64,000 bases of DNA from Pseudomonadota bacterium (GCA_023451825.1 JAEXYA010000028.1:62001-126000); one strand, 5' to 3'. Positions 27,023 to 35,500 are shown, numbered from the stretch's first letter. Notes: generated by a model not told the origin, from the sequence alone. Program-made: numbers and translations.

Positions 27023-28117
27023 ATGGCAGAGGCCAAATCCCTCATCCCTGGGCTTGAGGAAATCGTCCGCAACGGCGATCCCGCGCGCCGTGGCGAGGCG
27101 GTCCGGAAGATTGCCGACCTGTTCCTGCAGGGCGCATCCCGGTTTCAGCCGTCCCATGTGGACCTGTTCGACAGCATTCTGACCAGCCTGGTCCCCCAGA
27201 CCGAGGTTGAGGCACGCCGCATCCTGGCCGAACGGCTGGCCGAATTGGTCAACGCGCCGCCACAGCTGATTTCCATGCTGGTGCGCGACGACGAGATCGT
27301 GATCGCCGGCCCGCTGCTGCGCCGCTCGCCACAGATCGATGAGCCGACTCTGCTCGATATCGCCAAGGCCAAGGGCCAGCCGCATCTTTTGGCGATTTCC
27401 GACCGGCCGACGCTCGGCCCGCGCCTGACCGACATCATCATCCGCCGCGGTGACCGCGAGGTGATCCGCCGCGTCGCCGGCAATGCAGGCGCCGTGTTCT
27501 CGCAGCTCGGCTATCACGGCCTGATCCGCCGCGCCGGCGACGACGGCGTGCTCGCCGTCACCGTCGGCCAGCGCGACGATCTCTCGACGGAACAGCTCAA
27601 ATATCTGCTGGCGCATTCGGTCGAGGTGGTCCGCCGCCGCCTGTTCGACGCCGCAGCGCCGGAGCTGCGTGCAGCCATCAACAGCGCCATGCAGGACATC
27701 GGCTCAAACCAGCATCTGTCGCTGACACGCGATTTTGCCAGCGCCGAGCGCAGCGTGCGCAAATTGCAGACCAGCGCGGAGCTGAATGAAGGCGCCCTAC
27801 TGCGCTTCGCCCGCGGCCATCAATATGAGGAGACGGCCGCGGCACTGGCCGCGATGTCCGGCGTCCGCATCGCCACCATCGACCAGCTCCTGAAGGGCGA
27901 CCGCGATGACCCGATGCTGATCCTGGGCAAATCGATCGGCATTTCCTGGGCAACGGTGCGCGCACTGATCGCGCTGCGCGTTGGCCCCGGCCGGGCACCG
28001 GCGCCGCACGATGTCGAGGAAGCCCGACAGAATTTCGAACGGCTGGTTCCCGCCACGGCGCAACGCGTGCTGACCTTCTGGCAGACCCGCGAACCCACGA
28101 CCGAAATCCCGAACTAG
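27023..28117 (+). CDS. DUF2336 domain protein
   Basis: Protein of 364 residues, cytoplasmic, without membrane helices. The DUF2336 region spans roughly residues 10-330 as a run of alpha helices resembling HEAT-like repeats (e.g. ILAERLAELVNAPPQL; LAHSVEVVRRRLF). DUF2336 proteins are abundant in Rhizobiales and Caulobacter with no firmly known activity; some are encoded near flagellar or cell-cycle genes. It starts behind a possible TTAA-N7-TAAA site (26915-26929), a weak CtrA-like match. Its 3' end overlaps the convergent LysR gene by 4 bp. Confidence 0.82.
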   Translation: MAEAKSLIPGLEEIVRNGDPARRGEAVRKIADLFLQGASRFQPSHVDLFDSILTSLVPQTEVEARRILAERLAELVNAPPQLISMLVRDDEIVIAGPLLRRSPQIDEPTLLDIAKAKGQPHLLAISDRPTLGPRLTDIIIRRGDREVIRRVAGNAGAVFSQLGYHGLIRRAGDDGVLAVTVGQRDDLSTEQLKYLLAHSVEVVRRRLFDAAAPELRAAINSAMQDIGSNQHLSLTRDFASAERSVRKLQTSAELNEGALLRFARGHQYEETAAALAAMSGVRIATIDQLLKGDRDDPMLILGKSIGISWATVRALIALRVGPGRAPAPHDVEEARQNFERLVPATAQRVLTFWQTREPTTEIPN

Positions 28118-29016
28118 CGCCTGCCCCGCCGCCATTCCCCGACGAATTTGATGAACGCCGCCAATGCCGGCGGTGGCTGCCGGCGGCTGGGGTAATACAA
28201 GAACGGCCCCGGAAACGGCGGCAGCCAGTCCTCGAGCACGCTCACCAAACGGCCGGTCGCCACTGCGTCCCGGATATAGCCCTCGAATGTCATGAAGAAG
28301 CCGAGACCGCCTTCGGCCGCTTCGATGCCCAGTCGCGAATAGTTGGCGATCAACACAGGTTCGGGCGCCACCCGGACCTCGCGACCGTCCTTCTCGAATT
28401 CCCATTCCAAGAGCGCGCCGGAGGCAAAGCGGGTTCTGATGCAGCAATGCTGCAGCAAATCTTGCGGCATGGCCGGGTGCCCATGTTGCGCAATATATTG
28501 CGGTGAAGCCACGACGGCGTAGCGCTCCGGCGCCCCCAGCGAGATCGCGATCATGTCCTGGGCGAGGTGCTCGCCATAGCGAATGCCGGCATCGAACCCC
28601 TCGGCAACAATGTCGATCAGCGACGTTTCCGCAACGATTTCAAGCTGGATATCGGGATAACGCTGCAGGAACGGCGTCACCATCGGCGCCAGAACGAGAT
28701 CCACCGCCGGTGCAGGGGCGTTGATCCGCAAGCGACCAGAGGCCGCTGAGCCAAAGCCGCGAACTTGCTGCAGTGCAGCATCGACATCACCCATGGCTGG
28801 GGTGACTTTTGTGCGCAGCAATTCCCCGGCTTCAGTCAGGGCGACACTGCGTGTTGTGCGATGCAGCAATCGAACGCCGAGCCGGTCTTCCAGATCGCGG
28901 AGCCGCTGGCTCAGGCTAGAGACCGACACCTGCAACTCCACCGCCGCGCGTCGAAAATTGCGCGTGCGGGCAACGACAAGAAAAGCCGAGAGGTCGCGGA
29001 GATTGAGATCACTCAT
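28114..29016 (-). CDS. LysR-family transcriptional regulator
   Basis: Regulator of 300 residues. The N-terminal winged helix-turn-helix (residues 5-65: FLVVARTRNFRRAAVELQVS...LSQRLRDLEDRLGVRLLHRTTRSV) is canonical LysR, and the effector domain from about residue 90 has the periplasmic-binding fold (RLRINAPAPAVDLVLAP). It is divergent from the aldo/keto reductase gene and probably controls it. A perfect inverted repeat TTGTTC-N8-GAACAA overlaps its own start codon, which suits LysR autoregulation. The effector is unknown. Confidence 0.93.
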   Translation of the reverse strand: MSDLNLRDLSAFLVVARTRNFRRAAVELQVSVSSLSQRLRDLEDRLGVRLLHRTTRSVALTEAGELLRTKVTPAMGDVDAALQQVRGFGSAASGRLRINAPAPAVDLVLAPMVTPFLQRYPDIQLEIVAETSLIDIVAEGFDAGIRYGEHLAQDMIAISLGAPERYAVVASPQYIAQHGHPAMPQDLLQHCCIRTRFASGALLEWEFEKDGREVRVAPEPVLIANYSRLGIEAAEGGLGFFMTFEGYIRDAVATGRLVSVLEDWLPPFPGPFLYYPSRRQPPPALAAFIKFVGEWRRGRR

Positions 29017-29035
29017 TGTTCGTTAGAGTGAACAA
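29016..29035. promoter_or_regulatory. Candidate LysR operator
   Basis: TTGTTC (29016-29021), 8-bp spacer, GAACAA (29030-29035), a perfect inverted repeat that contains a T-N11-A core. It lies at the LysR start codon, 98 bp before the divergent aldo/keto reductase start. Confidence 0.6.
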
Positions 29036-29132
29036 CCCTTTCGGGATTGTCCAGCTTATCGGGACCGCAAAGCCGGCGCATGTTGACCGGCATCGGCGGC
29101 ACGGACCGCCATCGACAGCACGGAGCACTCCT

Positions 29133-30143
29133 ATGGACACCCGCACGCTCGGAAAGACCGCCTCCAAAACCTCCCCCCTTGAAGTTTCAGCTTTGGGCCT
29201 CGGCTGCATGGGCATGTCGGACTTTTACGGCCCCGCCGACCGTGATGAGGGCATCGCGACCATCCACGCCGGGCTCGAGGCCGGCATCACTTTGCTCGAC
29301 ACCGGCGATTTCTATGGCATGGGCCACAACGAGATGCTGATCGCCGAAGCCCTGCGCAGCCATCCGAAGCGCGGCAACGCGCAGATCTCGGTGAAATTCG
29401 GCGCCCTGCGCGGTCCCGACATGGCCTGGAACGGCTACGATTCCCGCCCGATCGCCGTCAAAAATTTCGTCGCCTATTCGCTGAAGCGGCTGAATGTCGA
29501 GGCCATCGACATCTATCGCCCGGCCCGGCTCGATCCGAATGTGCCCATCGAGGACACGATCGGCGCCATCGCCGATCTCATCAAGGCCGGCTACGTCAAG
29601 CATATCGGCCTGTCCGAAGTCGGCGCCGACACCATCCGCCGTGCCGCCCGCGTGCATCCGATCGTCGATCTGCAGATCGAATATTCGCTGATCTCCCGCG
29701 GCATCGAGAAAGACATCCTGCCGACCTGCCGCGACCTCGGCATCGGCATCACCGCCTATGGCGTGCTGTCGCGCGGCCTCATCTCGGGCCACTGGACCAA
29801 GGAGCAGGGCAAGCAGGATTTCCGCAGCATGAGCCCGCGTTTCTCGGCCGATAATATCGATCACAATCTGGCGCTGGTGGAGAAGCTGCGCGCCATCGCA
29901 GGCGAAATCGGTGCCTCGGTCGCCCAAGTGGCGATTGCCTGGGTCGCTGCGCAAGGCAGCGATATCGTCCCGCTGGTGGGCGCCCGTCGCCGCGACCGGC
30001 TGACGGAAGCGTTGGGTGCCCTGGATGTGCAACTGACGCCGGCTCATCTGGAAGCACTGGAGCAGGCGATCCCCGCGGATGCCGCTGCCGGCCATCGCTA
30101 TCCCGAGGCGCAGCTCGCGCATATGGACAGCGAGAAGGCGTAA
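29133..30143 (+). CDS. Aldo/keto reductase (YajO/Tas-like AKR family)
   Basis: Protein of 336 residues with the AKR (beta/alpha)8-barrel. Visible motifs are LGLGCMGMSDFYG, DTGDFYGMGHNE with the catalytic Asp/Tyr, VKFG with the catalytic Lys and GVLSRGLISG. The fourth tetrad residue, normally His in YxxH or YQHR, is Ala at 131 (DIYRPARLDP). An NADPH-dependent carbonyl reductase is expected, but the missing His may alter or reduce activity. ATG 29133 is chosen by homology. Divergent from the LysR regulator. Confidence 0.9.
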   Translation: MDTRTLGKTASKTSPLEVSALGLGCMGMSDFYGPADRDEGIATIHAGLEAGITLLDTGDFYGMGHNEMLIAEALRSHPKRGNAQISVKFGALRGPDMAWNGYDSRPIAVKNFVAYSLKRLNVEAIDIYRPARLDPNVPIEDTIGAIADLIKAGYVKHIGLSEVGADTIRRAARVHPIVDLQIEYSLISRGIEKDILPTCRDLGIGITAYGVLSRGLISGHWTKEQGKQDFRSMSPRFSADNIDHNLALVEKLRAIAGEIGASVAQVAIAWVAAQGSDIVPLVGARRRDRLTEALGALDVQLTPAHLEALEQAIPADAAAGHRYPEAQLAHMDSEKA

Positions 30144-30149
30144 GAAGGC

Positions 30150-30240
30150 CGTCATTGCGAGGAGCCCTTGCGACGAAGCAATCCAGTTCTTCTTGCGAGA
30201 CGTCTGGATTGCTTCGTCGCTTCGCTTCTCGCAATCACGA
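30150..30240. repeat. Palindromic element, CGTCATTGCGAG family (copy 2)
   Basis: CGTCATTGCGAGGAGC...CGAAGCAATCCAG at left and CTGGATTGCTTCGTCGCTTCGCTTCTCGCAAT at right. Related to 3688-3772 and 40231-40314. It separates convergent genes. Confidence 0.85.
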
Positions 30241-30271
30241 GGACGTGGTTCGGTTCAGATCTAAAGATGTT

Positions 30272-31291
30272 TTAGCCTTCCACTGGTCGTGTCGATTCCC
30301 GCGCGACCAGCACCGGCGCGGTCACGATCTGCAGCGCGCCCTGATGGGTGCCAGTGATCAGGTCGAGCAACAGTGCCCCGGTCCGCTCGCCCATCTCGTG
30401 ATGGCTGATGCGAACCGTGGACAGGGGTGGATCGACCAGATCGACCAGCGGCATGTCGTTATGGCCGATCACCGAAACATCCTCCGGGCATCGCCGCCCC
30501 TGCTCGCGCAGCGCTTCATAGACGCCGAGCGCCAGCAGATCATTGGCCGCCACCACCGCCGTCGCATCAGGCCGCCGTGCCAGCAGGCTTCGCGCCGCCG
30601 GCAACCCGGCTTCGCGCGTGAAAGCTGCAGCCTCCTCGATATCATCCACATCGGGATCAAGGCCCGCCGCCCGCATCGCGGCCATGAAACCGCGACGACG
30701 CAGCATCCCGGTCGAGAGCGATTGCGGGCCGGCGACATGAACGATGTTGCGGTGGCCGGATGCGATGAGGTGCTCCACCGCCAGCGTCATCCCCGCCATG
30801 TCGTCGGACACCACCGACGGCACGCGCGATTCGCCTTCGGACCGGTTCACCAGCACCACCGGGATCTGCGCCTTCAGGCAGCGCTCCACCGCGTCGTCCT
30901 TCAGCGCGACATTGGCCAGCACCAGGCCGTCCACCCGGCGCGCGATCAGCATCTGCACGAGGTCATTGCCGCCCTGGCGATCGGGCCGCTGGTCGGCGAC
31001 GATCAGCGCATAGCCCCGGGCCGACAACGCACGCTCGAGCCCGCTGATGATCGGCGAGAACACGGGATTGGCAATGTCCGGGACCACGATGCCGATCAGT
31101 TTCGAGCGGCCGCTGCGCAGGCTGGCAGCCGCCACATCCGGCCGGTAGCCGAGCCGCTCGGCGGCTTCCAGCACCCGCTTCACCACCGGCTCGCCCAACC
31201 GATCCCGCCGGGCCGGATCGAGCGCACGCGAGACCGTGGACGGATGGACCCCCACCTCGCGCGCCACGTCCTTGATCGTCACCACCGCCAT
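30272..31291 (-). CDS. LacI-family transcriptional repressor
   Basis: Repressor of 339 residues. The N-terminal LacI helix-turn-helix is clear (TIKDVAREVGVHPSTVSRALD, residues 5-25), with hinge region and periplasmic-binding effector domain (IGIVVPDIANPVFSPII; GLVLANVALKD; VIGHNDMPLVDLVDPPLSTVR). It is divergent from the dioxygenase operon, and two identical GCAATCGATTGC palindromes lie in the intergenic region, one overlapping the putative promoter. It probably represses the aromatic-degradation genes and possibly itself. LacI-type control of an intradiol operon is uncommon. Confidence 0.94.
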   Translation of the reverse strand: MAVVTIKDVAREVGVHPSTVSRALDPARRDRLGEPVVKRVLEAAERLGYRPDVAAASLRSGRSKLIGIVVPDIANPVFSPIISGLERALSARGYALIVADQRPDRQGGNDLVQMLIARRVDGLVLANVALKDDAVERCLKAQIPVVLVNRSEGESRVPSVVSDDMAGMTLAVEHLIASGHRNIVHVAGPQSLSTGMLRRRGFMAAMRAAGLDPDVDDIEEAAAFTREAGLPAARSLLARRPDATAVVAANDLLALGVYEALREQGRRCPEDVSVIGHNDMPLVDLVDPPLSTVRISHHEMGERTGALLLDLITGTHQGALQIVTAPVLVARESTRPVEG

Positions 31292-31313
31292 GAGCCTATC
31301 TTAAACACCACGC

Positions 31314-31358
31314 TTGACGCGCGCAATCGATTGCATTAGCGTGCATGCAATCGATTGC
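31314..31358. promoter_or_regulatory. Operon promoter with two LacI-type operators
   Basis: A TTGACG -35 box (31314-31319) is followed by GCAATCGATTGC at 31323-31334 and an identical copy at 31347-31358, centres 24 bp apart (about two helical turns). The central-CG palindrome is the classical LacI-family operator form. Repressor at copy 1 would cover the promoter spacer. Confidence 0.82.
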
Positions 31359-31418
31359 GCACAAACGCCGCCCGCCCAACGGATGAGAACGTGGGAGCCG
31401 ATCGACCGGGAGGACGCC

Positions 31419-32309
31419 ATGATCATCACACGTCAACAGGACGTGACGGACGTCGTTCTCGACGCCATGAGTCGCGCGCCCGACGATCGTCTGCGCACGA
31501 TCATGGCGTCCTTCGTCCACCATCTCCACGCCTTCGCCCGCGACGTCCAATTGACCGAGGCCGAGTTCGAATTCGCCATCGATTTCCTCAACCGGATCGG
31601 CCAGGCGACCAATGACGCCCATAATGAAGGCGTGCTGTTCAGCGACGCCGTCGGCCTTTCCACCCTCGTCTGCCTGCTGAACAACGGACAGGACGGCGCC
31701 AGCGAAACCGCCGCCGCCCTGCTCGGCCCGTTCTGGCGCGCCAATGCCCCGCGGATGGACAATGGCGCCTCCATCGTGCGTTCGCCGACGCCGGGCCCGC
31801 CGCTGTTTGTCGATTGCAAGATCCGTGACGCCGAGGGCGCCCCCATCGCCGGCGTGCGCGTCGATGTCTGGCAGGCCTCGCCCGCCGGCATGTATGAGAA
31901 CCAGGACGACACCCAGGCTGACATGAACCTGCGCGGCGTGTTCGAGACCGATGCGGATGGCCGCTTCAGCTTCCGCTCGGTCAAGCCGGCGGGCTATCCG
32001 GTGCCGACCCATGGCCCCACCGGCGAGATGCTCGCCGCACAACTCCGCCATCCCTATCGGCCGGCGCATCTGCATGTCCTCGCCTACAAGCCCGGCTTCA
32101 AGACGCTGATCACCCAGGTCTTCGTCGATGACGACGAGCATCTGGAAAGCGACGTCGTGTTCGGCGTGACGCGCGCGTTGATCGGCGATTTCAAGAAGGG
32201 CGAAGGCACGCCACCGGCGTCCGATGTCAGCGGCGCGTCGTTCAGCCTCAACTACACTTTTGTGATGGAGCCCGGCGAAGCCACGCTCCCGCATCCTCCG
32301 ATCAAGTGA
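31419..32309 (+). CDS. Intradiol ring-cleavage dioxygenase (hydroxyquinol/catechol 1,2-dioxygenase-like)
   Basis: Non-haem Fe(III) enzyme of 296 residues that cleaves catecholic rings between the hydroxyls. An N-terminal helical dimerisation domain (residues 1-100) precedes the catalytic core. The four iron ligands are visible with the right spacing: Tyr159 (GMYEN), Tyr193 (AGYPVP), His217 and His219 (PAHLHVL). The long N-terminal domain and length favour the hydroxyquinol 1,2-dioxygenase branch over plain catechol 1,2-dioxygenase, but this is inference. GGGAGGAC precedes ATG 31419. First gene of a LacI-controlled operon. Confidence 0.93.
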   Translation: MIITRQQDVTDVVLDAMSRAPDDRLRTIMASFVHHLHAFARDVQLTEAEFEFAIDFLNRIGQATNDAHNEGVLFSDAVGLSTLVCLLNNGQDGASETAAALLGPFWRANAPRMDNGASIVRSPTPGPPLFVDCKIRDAEGAPIAGVRVDVWQASPAGMYENQDDTQADMNLRGVFETDADGRFSFRSVKPAGYPVPTHGPTGEMLAAQLRHPYRPAHLHVLAYKPGFKTLITQVFVDDDEHLESDVVFGVTRALIGDFKKGEGTPPASDVSGASFSLNYTFVMEPGEATLPHPPIK

Positions 32310-32316
32310 GCGCCGC

Positions 32317-33063
32317 ATGACACAGACACTCGCTGGCAAGGTTGCAGTCATCATCGGCGGCTCCGGCGGCATTGGCGCTGCAGCCGCGCAGATGCTCGCA
32401 GCCGAAGGCGCCACCGTTGTCGTGACATGGCGCTCCGGTGAAGCCGCCGCCAATGCGCTGCTGACGAACTTGCCCGGCAAAGGCCATATCGCTCGCCGCG
32501 CCCTCGTCGAAGACACGGAGACGCTGCATGCGCTGGCTGACGACGTGGAGCGTGCCTTCGGCCGCTGCGATATCCTCGTCAACACTGCCGGCTACACCAA
32601 ACCTGTTCCCATCGGCGATCTCGATGCGCTGACCGACGCGTTCATCGACGACATGTTCAAGGTGAACTGGCGCGGGCAGTTCGCCACCATTCGCGCCTTC
32701 GCACCGATGCTCAAGGCATCCGGCGATGGGCTGATCGTCAGCGTCTCCTCCATCGCCGGCCTCAATGGCGTCGGTTCGAACCTCGCTTATGCCGCCATCA
32801 AGGCCGGCATCGACACCATGACCAAATCGCTCGCCCGCGCACTGGCGCCGAGCGTGCGCGTGATGTCGGTCTCGCCCGGCGTGGTCGCCACCGATTTCGT
32901 GCCCGGCCGCGATGCCGCCGCGCTCGAAAAGGTGGCGCCCACCATTCCGCTCAAGCGCGTCGCCACCGCGGATGATGTCGGCCGCGCCATCGCCGCTTGC
33001 GCGACGCATCTCACTTATTCCACGGGATCACTGATCGTCGTCGATGGCGGCCGGGCTTTGTGA
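32317..33063 (+). CDS. Short-chain dehydrogenase/reductase
   Basis: SDR enzyme of 248 residues, classical length. The nucleotide-binding motif reads VIIGGSGGIGAAAA (residues 10-23). The catalytic Ser is in VSSIAG and the YxxxK pair is YAAIK in the NLAYAAIKAG segment. Cofactor probably NADPH or NADH. It follows the dioxygenase by 7 bp and precedes the MDR gene by 7 bp, so it belongs to the operon and probably acts on a pathway intermediate. A specific substrate cannot be assigned. Confidence 0.92.
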   Translation: MTQTLAGKVAVIIGGSGGIGAAAAQMLAAEGATVVVTWRSGEAAANALLTNLPGKGHIARRALVEDTETLHALADDVERAFGRCDILVNTAGYTKPVPIGDLDALTDAFIDDMFKVNWRGQFATIRAFAPMLKASGDGLIVSVSSIAGLNGVGSNLAYAAIKAGIDTMTKSLARALAPSVRVMSVSPGVVATDFVPGRDAAALEKVAPTIPLKRVATADDVGRAIAACATHLTYSTGSLIVVDGGRAL

Positions 33064-33070
33064 GGACAGC

Positions 33071-34063
33071 ATGACCACAGCCACCTGCCTGCGCCTCAAC
33101 GCCAAGGTCGAACAGATCGAACGCATCGCGCCAGCGATCGAGCAGCACACGCTCAAGCGCTTGAACGCGGGTGATGCGCTCATCGAGGTCAAGGCCGCTG
33201 CCGTCAATCCATCGGATGCCAAGGCGGCGATCGGGATGATGCCCTATGCAATTTTCCCGCGCACACCGGGCCGCGATTTCGCCGGCGTCGTTATCGAAGG
33301 CCCGGAAAACCTTGTCGGCAAGGACGTCTTTGGCTCATCCGGCGATCTCGGCATCCGCCGCGATGGCACGCATGCCACGCATCTCGTCGTCGAGGCCGAT
33401 GCGCTGGTCGAGAAGCCTGCGAATCTCAGCATCACCGAGGCCGCCGGCATCGGCGTGCCCTTCGTCACCGCGCAGGAAGGTTTTCGCCGCGCCGGCATGC
33501 CGAAGGCTGGTGAAACCGTTTTGATCCTCGGCCTTAACGGCAAGGTCGGCCAGGCCGCAACGCAGATCGCATCTTGGCAGGGCGCCCGCGTCATCGGCGT
33601 CGTGCGCAAGAACGAAGCCTATGTCGGCCATGCTCATGGCGACATCACGGTGATCGATTCCAGTAAGAGCGATGTCGCCACCACCGTGCGCGAGCTCACC
33701 GGCGGCAAGGGTGCCGACATCGTCTACAACACCGTCGGCGAGCCCTATTACGAGGCCGGCACAAAATCCCTCGCATTGCTCGGCCGGCAGATTTTCATCG
33801 CCTCGGTCAAGCAGCCGGTGCAGTTCGATATCTTCGCCTTCTATCGCGGCCGGCACACTTATGTCGGCATCGATACGCTTGCACTCTCCTCGGTCGCGAG
33901 CGCGGACGTGCTCCGCGATCTTGTGCCCGGCTTCGCTTCCGGCGCACTCAAGCCATTCCCGATCGAGCCTCACGCCATCTATCCGCTCACCCGCGCCGCC
34001 GAGGCCTATGCCGCCGTGCTCGGCTCGTCGCGCGATCGTGTCGTCTTCCAGCCCAACGGATAG
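33071..34063 (+). CDS. Zinc-independent MDR-family dehydrogenase/reductase
   Basis: Medium-chain oxidoreductase of 330 residues with a GAGGAC site before ATG 33071. The GroES-like domain (AVNPSDAK, FPRTPGRDFAG) and Rossmann fold (LILGLNGKVGQAATQ, GGKGADIVYNTVG) are visible. The structural and catalytic zinc cysteine clusters of true alcohol dehydrogenases are absent, so an enoyl or quinone reductase-like role is likely. It sits in the operon after the SDR gene. Possibly reduces a ring-fission product, which in hydroxyquinol pathways is normally done by an iron-type maleylacetate reductase. Confidence 0.9.
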   Translation: MTTATCLRLNAKVEQIERIAPAIEQHTLKRLNAGDALIEVKAAAVNPSDAKAAIGMMPYAIFPRTPGRDFAGVVIEGPENLVGKDVFGSSGDLGIRRDGTHATHLVVEADALVEKPANLSITEAAGIGVPFVTAQEGFRRAGMPKAGETVLILGLNGKVGQAATQIASWQGARVIGVVRKNEAYVGHAHGDITVIDSSKSDVATTVRELTGGKGADIVYNTVGEPYYEAGTKSLALLGRQIFIASVKQPVQFDIFAFYRGRHTYVGIDTLALSSVASADVLRDLVPGFASGALKPFPIEPHAIYPLTRAAEAYAAVLGSSRDRVVFQPNG

Positions 34064-34067
34064 CACC

Positions 34068-34418
34068 ATGCATGTCGTGCGCCTGAACGATGCACCGCGC
34101 TATGACGCCCCTGGCCATACCGACATGCGGATGTTCCGCCTGCAGGGCCGCGAGGCCGGGCCGGGCGATGTGATGTGGCTCGGCATGAGCCAGATCCTGC
34201 CCGGCGGCGGCATCACGCCCTCCGCCTCACCGGAAGAGAAATTCTACGTGGTGCTGCACGGCGAAGTGACGTTCGAAACGCCGGACGGCATTGCGACGCT
34301 GAGCCCCTGGGATTCCTGCCGCATCGCATCGGGCGAGATCCGTGCGCTGCGTAACGAGACGAACAAGCCGGCCGTGGTGTTGCTCGCAATGCCGCTGCCC
34401 AACACCGCCAGAGGCTGA
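34068..34418 (+). CDS. Small cupin-domain protein
   Basis: Protein of 116 residues with a single cupin fold (PEEKFYVVLHGEVTFETPDG and the second half ending LAMPLPN). The usual metal-binding His triad is only partly evident (one His in the first motif), so metal binding is doubtful. Small cupins in catabolic operons may act as isomerases, decarboxylases or dioxygenases, or bind metabolites. Fourth gene of the LacI operon, 4 bp after the MDR gene. Exact function unknown. Confidence 0.8.
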   Translation: MHVVRLNDAPRYDAPGHTDMRMFRLQGREAGPGDVMWLGMSQILPGGGITPSASPEEKFYVVLHGEVTFETPDGIATLSPWDSCRIASGEIRALRNETNKPAVVLLAMPLPNTARG

Positions 34419-34450
34419 AAGCCCGGCATTCGTTCACACGGAGGAAACCA

Positions 34451-35407
34451 ATGGATCGCCGACAGTTCATGATCGGCTCCGGCATTGCTGCGACTGCAGC
34501 CATGATCGGCAGCAATGCGTCTGCACAGACCTATCCAAGCCAGATGGTCCGCATCGTGGTGCCGTTCTCGGGCGGCAGCATGACCGACATTCTCGCACGT
34601 ACGGTGGCGGAAAAGCTCGCCACCAAATGGAAGCAGCAGGTGATCGTCGAGAACCGGCCGGGCATCGCCGGCGTCAGCAGCATTGCCAAGGGCCCTGCCG
34701 ACGGTTCGCAGATCATGCTGACGTCGAACGGCCATAGCGTGGTCGGCGTGGTGAACAAGAATCTCGGCTTCGATCCGATCAAGGATTTTGCCGCCATCAG
34801 TCGCGTCGCCACGACAGCGGTGATCCTGATCGTGCCGCCCGACGCGCCGTTCAAGACGCTCGCCGAATTCATCGCCGCCGTGAAGGCAAAGCCCGACGGG
34901 CTCAGCTACAGTTCGGCCGGCGTCGGCAGTTCCACCGGCATCGCCGCCGAACTGTTCAAGAGCCTCACCGGCACCAAGATGGTGCTGGTGCCGCATCGCG
35001 GGCAGCCGGAATCGCAGGTCAGCGTCATGCGCGGCGACACCAGCATGGCCTTTACCTTTTTCAACGTCGGCGGCGACCTCATCCAGTCCGGCAAGCTGCG
35101 CGCGCTGGCCGTCACCGGCAAGAACCGCCTGCCGCAACTGCCCGATGTCCCGACCTTCGCGGAGGCCGGCCTGCCGGACTTTGCCTATGACAGCTGGTTC
35201 GGCATGCTGGCGGCCGGCGCGACACCGAAGCCGATCGTGAACCAGATCGCGAAAGATCTTGCAGAGGCGCTCAACGATCCCGCGCTTATCAAGCAATATG
35301 CGGCGCAGGGCGTCACCATCACCAGCTCCACGCCCGATGCGTTCGAGGCGGAGCTGCGCAGCGATGGCGAGCGCTATGGCAAGCTTGTTGCTGCTGCAAG
35401 TGGCTGA
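34451..35407 (+). CDS. Bug-family periplasmic binding protein (tripartite tricarboxylate transporter type)
   Basis: Protein of 318 residues. GGAGGAAACCA precedes ATG 34451; a Tat-like or Sec signal (MDRRQFMIGSGIAATAAMIG, then ASA) leads the mature protein. The Bug/TctC core is clear: IVVPFSGGSMTDILAR, VIVENRPGIAGV, SSTGIAAELFKSLTG and LPDVPTFAEAGLPDF. Bug proteins bind carboxylates, often aromatic or dicarboxylic. No TctAB permease gene is nearby, so the protein must use a permease elsewhere or serve as a sensor. It closes the LacI operon and hints that the substrate is a carboxylate. Confidence 0.92.
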   Translation: MDRRQFMIGSGIAATAAMIGSNASAQTYPSQMVRIVVPFSGGSMTDILARTVAEKLATKWKQQVIVENRPGIAGVSSIAKGPADGSQIMLTSNGHSVVGVVNKNLGFDPIKDFAAISRVATTAVILIVPPDAPFKTLAEFIAAVKAKPDGLSYSSAGVGSSTGIAAELFKSLTGTKMVLVPHRGQPESQVSVMRGDTSMAFTFFNVGGDLIQSGKLRALAVTGKNRLPQLPDVPTFAEAGLPDFAYDSWFGMLAAGATPKPIVNQIAKDLAEALNDPALIKQYAAQGVTITSSTPDAFEAELRSDGERYGKLVAAASG

Positions 35408-35410
35408 ACA

Positions 35411-35500
35411 TGTAGGGTGGGCAAAGGCGCTCTTGCGCCGTGCCCACCATCAAGTGCCGCGCATATGATGGTGGGCACGCTTCGCTTTGCCCACCCTACA
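35411..35500. repeat. Palindromic element, TGTAGGGTGGGC type
   Basis: Inverted repeat: TGTAGGGTGGGCAAAGGCG at left and GCTTTGCCCACCCTACA at right with inner TGCCCACCAT / ATGGTGGGCA. The stop codon (TAG) of the convergent moeB-like gene lies within it. Confidence 0.87.
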
